The notes under the pieces: generated by a model | Databases searched by the model: none | What the model saw: only the letters and a program-made list of their open reading frames with translations | What the model was told of the DNA's origin: nothing | Assembly (NCBI RefSeq): GCF_014863355.1 | Contig: NZ_JACZEP010000011.1 | Location: 1-64,000, forward strand | Direction: 5' to 3' | Length of the DNA: 64,000 nt | Source of the DNA: Aminobacter carboxidus | Lineage (GTDB): Bacteria; Pseudomonadota; Alphaproteobacteria; Rhizobiales; Rhizobiaceae | In this document: positions 26,576 to 35,111 of the stretch, one piece after another | How the letters are laid out: every line of letters begins with the position of its first letter | Numbering within the stretch: position 1 is the stretch's first letter | Translations under genes and position numbers: made by a program

Positions 26576-27745
26576 TCAAGCCTTGACCCAGGCGCCATTG
26601 CGCTTGGACGAGTCTATGCAGGCCTCGACGAAAGCCACGCCCTTCACGCCGTCCTGGACGCTCGGATAGAGCACGTCCGGTTCCACTTTCTCGCCCTTGC
26701 GCTTGGCGATAATGGCGCGGGCGGCTTCGGTGTAGATGGTGGCGAAGCCTTCGAGATAGCCTTCCGGGTGGCCGCCCGGAATGCGGCTGACGCGGCCGGC
26801 GGCGGCATTGGCGCCGGCGCCGTTGCGGGTGATCAGTTGCTTCGGCTTGCCGAGTTCGGCGACCCAGAGATAGTTGGGGTCCTGCTGCGACCATTCGATG
26901 CCGGCCTTGGTGCCGTAGACGCGGACCTTTAGCGCATTTTCATTGCCTGTCGCCACCTGGCTGCACCAGAGCATACCCTTGGCGCCGCCCTTGAAGCGCA
27001 TCATCACATGGGCATTGTCGTCGAGCGCGCGGCCGGGCACGAAAGTGTGGACGTCGGCGGCGAGTTCTTCGAGTTCGAGGCCCGAGACGAAGCAGCCGAG
27101 ATTATAGGCGTGGGTGCCGATATCGCCGGTGGAGCCGCCCGCGCCGGACTGCTTGGGATCCGTGCGCCAGGCCGCCTGCTTCTGGCCGGACTCTTCGATC
27201 GGCTCGGCCAGCCAGTCCTGCGGATATTCCATCTGCACCAGCCGGATCTCGCCCAGTTCGCCCGACTTCACCATTTCCCGCGCATGCCGGATCATTGGGT
27301 AGCCGGTATAATTGTGGGTGAGGATGAACAGCGCGTCCGATTCCTGGGCGACCTTCAGGAGCTTCTTGGCGTCGGAGAGGTTGGAGGTGAGCGGCTTGTC
27401 GCATATCACATGAATGCCGCGGCGCAGGAATTCCTTGGCCGCCGGGTAGTGCAAGTGATTGGGCGTGACGATTGAGACGGCCTCGATGCCCTTCTTGATC
27501 TTGGCCTCGCGGATCGCCATCGACCGGAAGTCATCATAGATGCGGTCCGATGCGAGGCCGAGTTCGGCGCCCGACTGGCGGGATTTTTCCGGCGTCGAGG
27601 ACAGGGCCCCGGCCACCAGTTCGTAATGATCGTCGATGCGGGCGGCGATGCGATGCACCGCGCCGATAAAGGCGCCCGACCCGCCGCCGACCATGCCCAA
27701 GCGAATGCGGGCTTTGCGCTTTTCCGTACTTCCTTCGATAGCCAT
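26576..27745 (-). CDS. Gfo/Idh/MocA-family oxidoreductase
   Basis: A 389-residue NAD(P)-dependent sugar dehydrogenase-type protein. The N-terminal Rossmann fold shows IRLGMVGGGSGAFIGAVHR, the EKP-type lysine motif appears as CDKPLTSNLSDAK near 117, and the catalytic region includes GGSTGDIGTHAYNL with its aspartate and histidine. Family members oxidise a sugar or inositol hydroxyl, often at C3. ATG 27745 has GAGGGGATAAGG upstream. It is the last gene of an eight-gene operon and one of two members of this family there, so the two probably act at successive or reverse steps. Confidence 0.85.
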   Translation of the reverse strand: MAIEGSTEKRKARIRLGMVGGGSGAFIGAVHRIAARIDDHYELVAGALSSTPEKSRQSGAELGLASDRIYDDFRSMAIREAKIKKGIEAVSIVTPNHLHYPAAKEFLRRGIHVICDKPLTSNLSDAKKLLKVAQESDALFILTHNYTGYPMIRHAREMVKSGELGEIRLVQMEYPQDWLAEPIEESGQKQAAWRTDPKQSGAGGSTGDIGTHAYNLGCFVSGLELEELAADVHTFVPGRALDDNAHVMMRFKGGAKGMLWCSQVATGNENALKVRVYGTKAGIEWSQQDPNYLWVAELGKPKQLITRNGAGANAAAGRVSRIPGGHPEGYLEGFATIYTEAARAIIAKRKGEKVEPDVLYPSVQDGVKGVAFVEACIDSSKRNGAWVKA

Positions 27746-27756
27746 GCCTTATCCCC

Positions 27757-28809
27757 TCAGATGCCCAGCATGCGGCGGTTAGCGGCATCATCCGTGCCGG
27801 CGCCGGCGAAATCGTCGAACGCCTTCTCGGTGACGCGGATGATATGGGCTTTGACGAATTCCGCGCCTTCGCGGGCGCCGTCTTCGGGATGCTTCAGCGC
27901 GCATTCCCATTCGACTACCGCCCAGCCGGCGAAATCATTGGCGGCCATCTTGGAGAAGACAGCGCCGAAATCGACCTGGCCATCGCCCAGCGACCGGAAG
28001 CGGCCTGCGCGGTTCACCCAGCCCTGATAGCCGCCATAAACACCCTGGCGACCGGTCGGATTGAACTCCGCGTCCTTGACGTGGAACATCCGAATGCGCT
28101 CTTTGTAAATGTCGATGTTATCCAGATAGTCCAGGCATTGCAGCACGTAATGCGAGGGATCGTAGAGCATGTTGGCGCGCGCATGGTTCTTCACACGCTC
28201 CAGGAACATCTCGAAAGTGATCCCGTCATGCAGGTCTTCGCCGGGATGGATCTCGTAGCAGACATCGACGCCCTGCTCATCGGCAAAATCCAGGATCGGC
28301 GTCCAGCGGCGGGCCAGCTCGTCGAAGGCGGTTTCAACCAAGCCGGCCGGGCGCTGCGGCCAGGGATAGAGGAAGGGCCACGCGAGAGCGCCCGAGAAGG
28401 TCGCCATCGCGTCGAGGCCGAGATTTCTCGAAGCGGTTAGGCAGAGCTTGACCTGCTCGACGGCCCATTCCTGGCGCGCCTTGGGAGTGCCCCGCACCTC
28501 CGGTGCGGCGAAGCCGTCGAAGGGTTCGTCATAAGCGGGATGGACCGCCACCAACTGACCCTGGAGATGCGTGGAGAGTTCGGTGATCTCGACGCCGTTT
28601 TCCCGGGCGATGCCTGCGAATTCGTCGCAGTAGTCCTTCGAGGTCGCGGCCTTCTTGAGGTCGATCAGCCGAGCATCCCAGGAGGGAACCTGCACGCCCT
28701 GGTAGCCGATGTCGGCTGCCCATTTGGTAATGGACTTCCAGGAATTGTACGGCACCGCGTCGCCGGCGAACTGCGCGAGAAACAGGGCTGGGCCCTTGAT
28801 CGTCTTCAT
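27757..28809 (-). CDS. Sugar phosphate isomerase/epimerase-type TIM-barrel protein
   Basis: 350 residues of the xylose-isomerase-like TIM-barrel family (IolE/IolI/UlaE-like). Metal-ligand residues are visible in VDVCYEIHPGEDLHDG, MLYDPSHYVLQ and RMFHVKDAEFNPTGRQG, with a terminal VVEWECALKHPEDG. Start 28809 (MKTIKGPALFLAQF) follows GGAGACCAG; the ATG at 28824 lies before that site. The family includes keto-inositol dehydratases and 3-keto-sugar eliminases as well as isomerases, so the exact reaction cannot be read from sequence. It sits 11 bases upstream of the Gfo/Idh/MocA gene. Confidence 0.8.
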   Translation of the reverse strand: MKTIKGPALFLAQFAGDAVPYNSWKSITKWAADIGYQGVQVPSWDARLIDLKKAATSKDYCDEFAGIARENGVEITELSTHLQGQLVAVHPAYDEPFDGFAAPEVRGTPKARQEWAVEQVKLCLTASRNLGLDAMATFSGALAWPFLYPWPQRPAGLVETAFDELARRWTPILDFADEQGVDVCYEIHPGEDLHDGITFEMFLERVKNHARANMLYDPSHYVLQCLDYLDNIDIYKERIRMFHVKDAEFNPTGRQGVYGGYQGWVNRAGRFRSLGDGQVDFGAVFSKMAANDFAGWAVVEWECALKHPEDGAREGAEFVKAHIIRVTEKAFDDFAGAGTDDAANRRMLGI

Positions 28810-28867
28810 CTCACTGGTCTCCATACCATGTGTTCAAGTCTATCTCGCACTTCGAGATGCGCGAGGT

Positions 28868-29167
28868 TCAGCGTCGATCGCTCAACCTGAGCAGTCGCTG
28901 TATCTCGATGGGCCTAGATAACAACGTGTCCGATTGACTTAACAACGGCTGCAAATGCGGCATTTGAAGATGTGCTTGAAAAGCATCCTCATCTATCCAG
29001 TTCTCGTAGAAAACGAAGATGCAGGGATCGCTGGCATCGATATGCAGGTTGTAGTCCATGCAGCCATGTTCGGCGCGCGTGGGCCCGACCTGATCGGTGA
29101 GAAGGCGTAAAAGCTCCTCTCGCATTTCCGGGCGGGCCGTCAGCGTTGCGATGAGAGAGACGACCAT
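28868..29167 (-). CDS. Antibiotic biosynthesis monooxygenase (ABM) domain protein
   Basis: A 99-residue single-domain protein: MVVSLIATLTARPEMREELL, QVGPTRAEHGCMDYNLHID, then FVFYENWIDEDAFQAHLQMP, the standard ABM/YgiN pattern with the ENW segment in strand three. Such proteins are small dimers acting as quinol monooxygenases or as mutarotase-like enzymes of unknown substrate. ATG 29167 follows GGAGCTGAGG. Its position inside a sugar operon, four bases after the permease stop, points to a sugar-linked role rather than antibiotic synthesis. Confidence 0.8.
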   Translation of the reverse strand: MVVSLIATLTARPEMREELLRLLTDQVGPTRAEHGCMDYNLHIDASDPCIFVFYENWIDEDAFQAHLQMPHLQPLLSQSDTLLSRPIEIQRLLRLSDRR

Positions 29168-29171
29168 GGCC

Positions 29172-30107
29172 TCAGCTCCGCTTCTGGCTAAGGGCGACGG
29201 CCAGGATGATGATGCCACCGCGGGCGATCAGTTGTTGGCTGAATTCGAGCCCCATTAGGATGAGGCCGTTGTTGATGAGGCCGATCATCAAGGCGCCAAC
29301 GATGGTGCCTATGACGGTCCCCTTCCCGCCGAAGAGGCTGGTGCCGCCAAGCACCGCTGCAGCGATGACCGAGAGTTCATCCCCCTCCCCGAGCTGGAAG
29401 CGGCCGGATTGAAGACGCCCCGCATAGAGCATCCCGGCGAGCGCTGCCGCGAGTGAAGAAATGACCAGTACCTTGAACTTGATCGCCTTCGTGTCGATGC
29501 CGGAATAGCGTGCGGCCGTCTCGCCTCCGCCGGTTGCCAGCACGCGTCGGCCAAAGCCCGAGCGTCGCAACACGATATGTCCGATACCACCGAGGACTGC
29601 CATCCACAGAAGCAGCACAGGGAGAGGGCCAAGGTTGCCGCCGCCAAAGAGCCACGAATAGCCGGGCGACAGGATAGGCACAGCGGCCGTCGCCGATATC
29701 CACATGGCGACGCCCTTGGCTATGCCCATCATGGCGAGCGTGGTGAGGAAGGACGGAATACCGATGCGTGTGGTGAGCCAGCCATTGAACATGCCGACGG
29801 CAAGCCCCGTGGCGATGCCTGCACCGACGCCTACGATCGGCCCGCCTGCCGCAATGCCCATCGCGACGGTAACCGTGGCAAGACCCGCGACCGCCCCAAC
29901 CGAAAGATCGATCTCGCCCGCCGAGAGCACGAAGGTCATGGCGATCGCCATGACCGCGATCATCGCGGTCTGCCGCACGATGTTGAGCAGGTTGTTGGGG
30001 TTGAGGAACCCCTTGTCTGCCAGTGTTACCGCGAAGACGAGAAAGATGACGACAAAGCCGATATAGATGATGTTCTGGCGCCAGTTGGCGAAGAAGGCGT
30101 TAGCCAT
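29172..30107 (-). CDS. ABC transporter permease, ribose type
   Basis: A 311-residue RbsC-like inner-membrane permease. Several hydrophobic helices are evident (IIYIGFVVIFLVFAVTL, TAMIAVMAIAMTFVLSAGEI, GGIIILAVAL), together with the family signature LSAGEIDLSVGAVAGLATV and GTSLFGGKGTVIGTIVGALM. The frame extends to 30275, but ATG 30107 has GGAGGTTTCCC and overlaps the ATPase stop by 8 bases, so it is coupled to it. With the ATPase and periplasmic protein it forms a CUT2-type importer for a monosaccharide or polyol. Confidence 0.9.
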   Translation of the reverse strand: MANAFFANWRQNIIYIGFVVIFLVFAVTLADKGFLNPNNLLNIVRQTAMIAVMAIAMTFVLSAGEIDLSVGAVAGLATVTVAMGIAAGGPIVGVGAGIATGLAVGMFNGWLTTRIGIPSFLTTLAMMGIAKGVAMWISATAAVPILSPGYSWLFGGGNLGPLPVLLLWMAVLGGIGHIVLRRSGFGRRVLATGGGETAARYSGIDTKAIKFKVLVISSLAAALAGMLYAGRLQSGRFQLGEGDELSVIAAAVLGGTSLFGGKGTVIGTIVGALMIGLINNGLILMGLEFSQQLIARGGIIILAVALSQKRS

Positions 30108-31674
30108 GGGAAACCTCCTGAACCGCAAGGGCCTTTTGGATTTCGATCTGAAGCCGCTGTTCGGCGGCCTGGAGACGATGGGCAAGGTCATCGGCGGGCA
30201 CGGATGGATCTTCCAGCGCATCGCGCGGCAGATCCTGGTGCACGCGCCCGTCAGCCATGACGAGAATGCGATCACAGGCGGTCAGCAGTTCGGACAGCTC
30301 GGACGAGATCATGATGATGCCTTTGCCGGCGGCGGCGAGTTCCCGCACCAAACGGATAATTTCGGATTTGGAACCGATATCGATGCCTGCGGTCGGCTCG
30401 TCGAGGATGAGGATGTCGGGGTCGGTGGCAAGCCACTTGCCGATGACGACCTTCTGCTGGTTGCCGCCCGAAAGCGTCGAGACCGCATGGTCACGGCTCG
30501 TCGTCTTGACGCGCAGGCGCTCGATCTGTGCGTCCGTCAGGTCGTTGCCTACCTTGGTGTCGACAAGGCCACCCTTGGACAGCCTGTCGATGACGGCAAG
30601 GATCATGTTGGACGCGACCGAATGGTCGGGGATGATGCCCTGAGTGGCGCGCGCTTCCGGCACCAGGGCGACACCGGCGGCAATCGCATCGCCCGGCTTT
30701 CGGATTGTGACGGCGCGGCCCTGGATACGGATTTCGCCCCTGGCCACCGGGTCGATCCCGGCCATGACCCGCGCCAGCGACGAGCGGCCCGATCCGAGCA
30801 GGCCCGCGAGCCCCAGCACTTCGCCACGATGCAGCGTCAGGGACACGTTCTCCGGCTTGTGGCGGCCACTGACATTGTCGAGTTCCAGCAGCACGTCGCC
30901 CTTCACGGCTAAGCCGCGCTCGACGTCCGACAGTCCCTTCGAGCGCCGGCCGACGATGTGCTCGATCATCGTGTCGATCGGCAACTCACTGAGCGGTGCG
31001 GTTATGACATGCCGGCCATCGCGCAGGATCGTCGCGCGGTCAGCAATGCGGGCGATCTCGTCCATGCGGTGGCTGACATAGATGATGGCCACGCCCTTTG
31101 CCTTCAGCTTGCGCAGGAAGACGAAGAGCCGCTCGACATCGGACACGGCAAGCGCCGTCGATGGTTCGTCCAACACCAGCACGGTCGCATCCTGCGATAT
31201 GGCCTTGGCGATCTCCGTCAGTTGCTTCTGGCCAGCACCGAGATCGCCAACCAGGGCCTTCGGATCGACAAAGACGTCGAGCATGGCGAATATGCCCGCC
31301 GCATGCTTTTCCGCCTCATGATCGTCGATGAGCCCCGTGCCGGCACGGTACTCTCGCGTCAGGAAGATGTTCTGCGCCACCGTCAGCGTCGGGACGAGGC
31401 TCATTTCCTGGTAGTTCATGGCGATTCCGGCAGCCCGGGATGCCTCCGGTGAATGGCTCGACAGGGCCACACCGCCGACCTCGATCGTCCCCTTGTCGGG
31501 ACGATGCACTCCGTTCAGCACCTTGAGGATCGTCGACTTGCCGGCGCCGTTGCCGCCCAGCAGCGCATGGACCTCGCCGGGCATGACCTCGAAGGACACG
31601 TCGTCCAGCGCACGCACGCCGCCAAAGGTCTTTGATATGCCGGTCATCCGGACGGCAGCGACGTTGGCAGTCAT
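30100..31674 (-). CDS. Sugar ABC transporter ATP-binding protein, two ABC domains
   Basis: 524 residues with duplicated ATPase domains as in RbsA/MglA. Domain one has Walker A GGNGAGKST (40-48), a degenerate signature LGAGQKQLTEIA and Walker B LVLDEPSTALA. Domain two has a degenerate Walker A GLLGSGRSS, signature LSGGNQQKVVIG and ILDEPTAGID. This asymmetry is normal for the CUT2 family. The start at 31674 overlaps the upstream oxidoreductase stop (ATGA). It powers import together with the permease encoded next. Confidence 0.9.
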   Translation of the reverse strand: MTANVAAVRMTGISKTFGGVRALDDVSFEVMPGEVHALLGGNGAGKSTILKVLNGVHRPDKGTIEVGGVALSSHSPEASRAAGIAMNYQEMSLVPTLTVAQNIFLTREYRAGTGLIDDHEAEKHAAGIFAMLDVFVDPKALVGDLGAGQKQLTEIAKAISQDATVLVLDEPSTALAVSDVERLFVFLRKLKAKGVAIIYVSHRMDEIARIADRATILRDGRHVITAPLSELPIDTMIEHIVGRRSKGLSDVERGLAVKGDVLLELDNVSGRHKPENVSLTLHRGEVLGLAGLLGSGRSSLARVMAGIDPVARGEIRIQGRAVTIRKPGDAIAAGVALVPEARATQGIIPDHSVASNMILAVIDRLSKGGLVDTKVGNDLTDAQIERLRVKTTSRDHAVSTLSGGNQQKVVIGKWLATDPDILILDEPTAGIDIGSKSEIIRLVRELAAAGKGIIMISSELSELLTACDRILVMADGRVHQDLPRDALEDPSVPADDLAHRLQAAEQRLQIEIQKALAVQEVSHG

Positions 31675-32837
31675 CCCACCTTCTCCCACAGCCCGGTCTC
31701 ACCGGAGCGAATGAGGGCGTCGGCGACGAGTTCCGTCAACAAGCCGTCCTCGAAATTGGGGCTCGGCTGCCGGTTCTTCGCGATGGCCGAGAAGAAATCA
31801 TAGCATTCGACGATCTTCGTTTCCGAATAGCCGATACCGAGGCCGGGAATCGGCCACAAGCCGTTGCCATAGGGATGGGCAGGACCTGTATAGACGGTGC
31901 GGAAGCCGCGCGCATCCGCCGGGTCGTCGGCAAACATCACCTGAAGCTCGTCACGGCGTTCGTAGTTAAAGTGGATCGAGCCTTTGGTGCCATGGATTTC
32001 CAGGGTGATGAAATTGTTGCGGCCATAGGCGTTGCGGGTGGCTTCCAGGCTGCCGATTGCGCCGCCCTCGAATCTCAGCATCGAGATGACCTCGTCATCG
32101 ACATCCACCTCGCCGCGTTCGGCATCTGTTGCCTTTTCCGCCGCACCGAGCTTGTCGACGCCGCCCTGCTGCAGGGGTCGGGTCTTGTTGTAGGTCGTCG
32201 TGATCGCGTTCACCTCGGCGATCGGGCCCACGAGATAATGGGCGAGATCGACGACATGGGTGGCGATGTCACCGACCGTGCCGGAGCCGGCGATTTTCTT
32301 CTGGAAGCGCCAGGAGAGGGGCGAATCCGGGTCGGCCGACCAGTCCTGCAGATAGGTGCCGCGGAAATTCAGGATCCGGCCGATGCGCCCCTCGTCGATA
32401 TACTTCTTTGCGAGCGCCACGGCCGGCGTGCGGCGATAATTGAAGGCCACCATGTGAATGACGCCGGCGGCTTTCACCGCGTCATGCATCGCCCTCGCTT
32501 CCTCAACGGTGCGAGCGAGCGGCTTTTCGCAAATGATGTGCTTGCCGGCCTTGGCGGCTGCAATGGCGATCTCCGCATGCACGTTGTTCGGCGTGCAGAT
32601 ATCGACGACGTCAATATCCGGCCGGTTGACGACGGCGCGCCAGTCAGACGACGCTTCGTCGAAACCGTAGCGAAGGCGCGCCTCCTCGGCCATGCCGTCG
32701 GTCACGTCGACGACAACCTTGCGGTGGGGAATGGCCGGTGCGGGCCAAAAGAACATTGGCATGGAGGCATAGGCCATGGCATGCGCCTTGCCCATGAAGC
32801 CGCCACCGATCATGGCGACGTTCATCACTTTGGTCAT
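31671..32837 (-). CDS. Gfo/Idh/MocA-family oxidoreductase
   Basis: 388 residues; Rossmann start MTKVMNVAMIGGGFMGKAHA, EKPLARTVEEARAMHDAVKA around 95-115 and the catalytic GTVGDIATHVVDLAHYLVGP. Start 32837 follows AGGAGAAAACC; an earlier in-frame ATG (32876) lacks such a site. It is clearly related to, but distinct from, the enzyme at 26576-27745. Encoded between the binding protein and the ATPase, it probably oxidises the imported compound. The closest assignments among family members (inositol, scyllo-inositol or glycoside 3-dehydrogenases) cannot be separated here. Confidence 0.85.
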   Translation of the reverse strand: MTKVMNVAMIGGGFMGKAHAMAYASMPMFFWPAPAIPHRKVVVDVTDGMAEEARLRYGFDEASSDWRAVVNRPDIDVVDICTPNNVHAEIAIAAAKAGKHIICEKPLARTVEEARAMHDAVKAAGVIHMVAFNYRRTPAVALAKKYIDEGRIGRILNFRGTYLQDWSADPDSPLSWRFQKKIAGSGTVGDIATHVVDLAHYLVGPIAEVNAITTTYNKTRPLQQGGVDKLGAAEKATDAERGEVDVDDEVISMLRFEGGAIGSLEATRNAYGRNNFITLEIHGTKGSIHFNYERRDELQVMFADDPADARGFRTVYTGPAHPYGNGLWPIPGLGIGYSETKIVECYDFFSAIAKNRQPSPNFEDGLLTELVADALIRSGETGLWEKVG

Positions 32838-32907
32838 CGGTTTTCTCCTGAAAAACGCTCGCCCCTTGGGCGCCAAGTTCGATTACCGGCAAAAGCCGGA
32901 TCGTGTC

Positions 32908-32938
32908 GGATACGGGGCGCGAGAGGCACCCCGTATCC
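32908..32938 (-). promoter_or_regulatory. Intercistronic stem-loop after the binding-protein gene
   Basis: Perfect 10-base arms (GGATACGGGG / CCCCGTATCC) with an 11-base loop start 7 bases past the binding-protein stop. No T run follows. Such stems commonly stabilise the upstream message so that binding protein is made in excess over the transporter. Confidence 0.55.
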
Positions 32939-32944
32939 AGCGGA

Positions 32945-34066
32945 TCACTGTCCGAGGCTCGTCTTGATGTTGTCGGTCGCCTCGGTGGAATAGACCGCCT
33001 TCCATCCGTCCAGCAGCGTGTCGCGCGTCACCGGAAGGGCGGGCAATGCGACAAAGGCCGGCGCGTCCTTGCCGAGCAGCGCATAGCCGGCCAGCTTGGC
33101 TTCGACGACACCGGCATCATAAGGCCGCTGCGCACCGAGCCCCTTGACGAAGCCGCCCTGGGCCATCGAGATCGCCACGTTTTCCCCGAGGTCGATGGTG
33201 GTGATGACGAGATCGTCACGGCCCGCGACGCGTGCTGCCGACATCACGCCTTCGGCCGGCACGTCCCAGACTGCCCAGATACCCTTGATGGTCGGATTGG
33301 AGGTGAGGATTGCAGATGCCGCTTTTTCCGCATCGCCCGAGAAATCGGGTCCGCCGATGCCCTGCTCTGCCACGATCTTGATATTGGGATAGTCGGAGGC
33401 AAGCGTCGCCTTGAAGGCATCATAACGCTGCTTGGTGACGAAGAAGTCAGCGGCATGGAACACGAGACCGATATCACCTTCCCCGTTCAGCGCCTTCGCC
33501 ATCAGATGCGCCGAGGCCACTCCATTGCCATAGTTGTCGGCAGATACGACCGACACATAGTCCTTGCCGGCTTCAAAGCCTGTCGGCACATTGTCCATGA
33601 AGACGAGTTTTGTGCCAGCCTCTGCGGCCGCCTTGTAGGCCGCGGCCGTCGCTGTCGGATCTGTCGGGATCGAGACGATGATATCAGGCTTCTGCGCCAT
33701 GATGGTCTCAAGGTCGGAGACCTGTTTTTCCGGCTTGAAGCCGGCATCGGTCACCGCAAGCACCTTGATGCCCATCGCGGCGAACTGGGTCTGAAGACCG
33801 TTGATCTGGGCGCGGGACCAGTCGTTGCCGCCGTAGTGCATGACGATCGCGGCCGTCGCATTCATGGCCTTGATCTTCGCCAGTTCCTCGTCGGTCAGGG
33901 TGACGTCGGCGGCTGGCGAGGGATCTTCGCCCGACGGCCCCTTTGACAGGACCGTCTGCTGGAGCGCGGCCAGGGCGCTGTCAGGATCGGCGAAGGCCGG
34001 CGCTGCATAGGTGCAGGCAAGCGCCAACACGGCGGCAGTGCCTAACAGGGTTCTTCTCTTCATCAT
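32945..34066 (-). CDS. Periplasmic sugar-binding protein of an ABC transporter
   Basis: A 373-residue RbsB-type protein with a cleavable signal peptide (MMKRRTLLGTAAVLALACTY then AAPAFA). The mature part has two Rossmann-like lobes: AAIVMHYGGNDWSRAQINGL, DIIVSIPTDPTATAAAYKAA, LVFMDNVPTGFEAGKDYVSV and GIWAVWDVPAEGVMSAARVA. Start 34066 follows GGGAGGAGAAAG. It should capture the substrate for the importer at 29172-31674. A related protein without signal peptide is encoded at 36475-37506. Confidence 0.9.
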   Translation of the reverse strand: MMKRRTLLGTAAVLALACTYAAPAFADPDSALAALQQTVLSKGPSGEDPSPAADVTLTDEELAKIKAMNATAAIVMHYGGNDWSRAQINGLQTQFAAMGIKVLAVTDAGFKPEKQVSDLETIMAQKPDIIVSIPTDPTATAAAYKAAAEAGTKLVFMDNVPTGFEAGKDYVSVVSADNYGNGVASAHLMAKALNGEGDIGLVFHAADFFVTKQRYDAFKATLASDYPNIKIVAEQGIGGPDFSGDAEKAASAILTSNPTIKGIWAVWDVPAEGVMSAARVAGRDDLVITTIDLGENVAISMAQGGFVKGLGAQRPYDAGVVEAKLAGYALLGKDAPAFVALPALPVTRDTLLDGWKAVYSTEATDNIKTSLGQ

Positions 34067-34111
34067 CACTTTCTCCTCCCGAAAGTGGGGCATTCGCCCC
34101 GGTCGCGGCCA

Positions 34112-34924
34112 TCAGGCCGATTTGAGATAGGTCATGCTCGCCTTCGCACCTTCGAGGGGGTCAGACCACGAGTCGAGCTCGGTGCAGACCCAGCCATCGA
34201 AGCCAACCTCCCGAAGGGCTGCGATGATGTCGTCCGTCGGCACGTCGCCGCGATCGATCGGTGTGAAGGCGAAGGGCTCCTTCTGGAAACCCTTGAGATG
34301 GACATAGGAAATGCGGGCCGCATGCTCGCGGATGAGTGCGGCGGGATCCCCTCCGGCGGCGGCGAGATGGGCCGTGTCCGGGCAGAAATGAATGCCGGTA
34401 AGCCCAAAGATCTTGCGAACCTCGGCCGGCCCCTCAACGATTGTCGAAAGATGCGGGTGGTAGTGGGCGGTGAGGCCGCGCGCCTCGGCGATTTCCGTCA
34501 CGCGGTCGAGCGCGGCTGCGAGCTTGTGATAGTCGGCCTCCCGAATGCCGTCGAAGCGCTTCGCGCCGCCACCGACAACGAGGTGCGGGGCGCCGAGTTC
34601 GGCGGCGCGATCCGCTGCGCGGGTCACCCGGGCCAGCTCCTCCGGCAGGATATCGTCGAAGATGAAATTGCCGCCGGCATAGGTGGCCACAAGCGTCAGC
34701 CCGTTGTCGCCAAGCAGGGCCCGCATCTCCTTCACGGTGAAATCGAGAAGGTTGCCGTCGAAGAGCTCGACGCCCTCATAACCTGCCGACGCGATATCCG
34801 CGAAGGCCCGGCGCATGTCGCCAAAGGTGCGGTAGGCGAGATTGGTGATCGACGTGACGCCGACCGCATCTCCGCCAAGACTGCCCCAGCAGTTCGCATG
34901 ATAGGCGAGCTTGAAGTTCGACAT
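34112..34924 (-). CDS. Sugar phosphate isomerase/epimerase-type TIM-barrel protein
   Basis: 270 residues of the xylose-isomerase-like TIM-barrel family. Metal-site segments are EGVELFDGNLLDFTVKEMRA, GLTAHYHPHLSTIVEGPAEV, FCPDTAHLAAAGGDP and ISYVHLKGFQKEPFAF. ATG 34924 follows GGGAGGAGGCG and is the first gene of the operon, divergent from the ROK regulator. With a second TIM-barrel gene and two oxidoreductases in the same operon, an oxidation-isomerisation or oxidation-elimination sequence is likely. Confidence 0.8.
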   Translation of the reverse strand: MSNFKLAYHANCWGSLGGDAVGVTSITNLAYRTFGDMRRAFADIASAGYEGVELFDGNLLDFTVKEMRALLGDNGLTLVATYAGGNFIFDDILPEELARVTRAADRAAELGAPHLVVGGGAKRFDGIREADYHKLAAALDRVTEIAEARGLTAHYHPHLSTIVEGPAEVRKIFGLTGIHFCPDTAHLAAAGGDPAALIREHAARISYVHLKGFQKEPFAFTPIDRGDVPTDDIIAALREVGFDGWVCTELDSWSDPLEGAKASMTYLKSA

Positions 34925-35016
34925 CGGCGCCTCCTCCCAGTGACCGTGTTGATGTGCGAGCTGTCTTACGTCCAAAAAAAGTGTATGTCAATTATTTAAC
35001 TGCACAACTATGCATA

Positions 35017-35039
35017 CTTTTGCTGATTTAATGCAAAAG
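35017..35039. promoter_or_regulatory. Candidate operator between the sugar operon and the ROK regulator
   Basis: CTTTTGC and GCAAAAG flank 9 bases inside an AT-rich 187-base divergent intergenic region (34925-35111). It is the clearest symmetric site there and a plausible ROK-repressor target. Confidence 0.4.
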
Positions 35040-35111
35040 ATCGATGTTGCCAGCCGGAAGCCTCAGCCTTAATAAGGATGGAGAGGGCGAATCCGCCGGA
35101 AGGAAGAAGTC

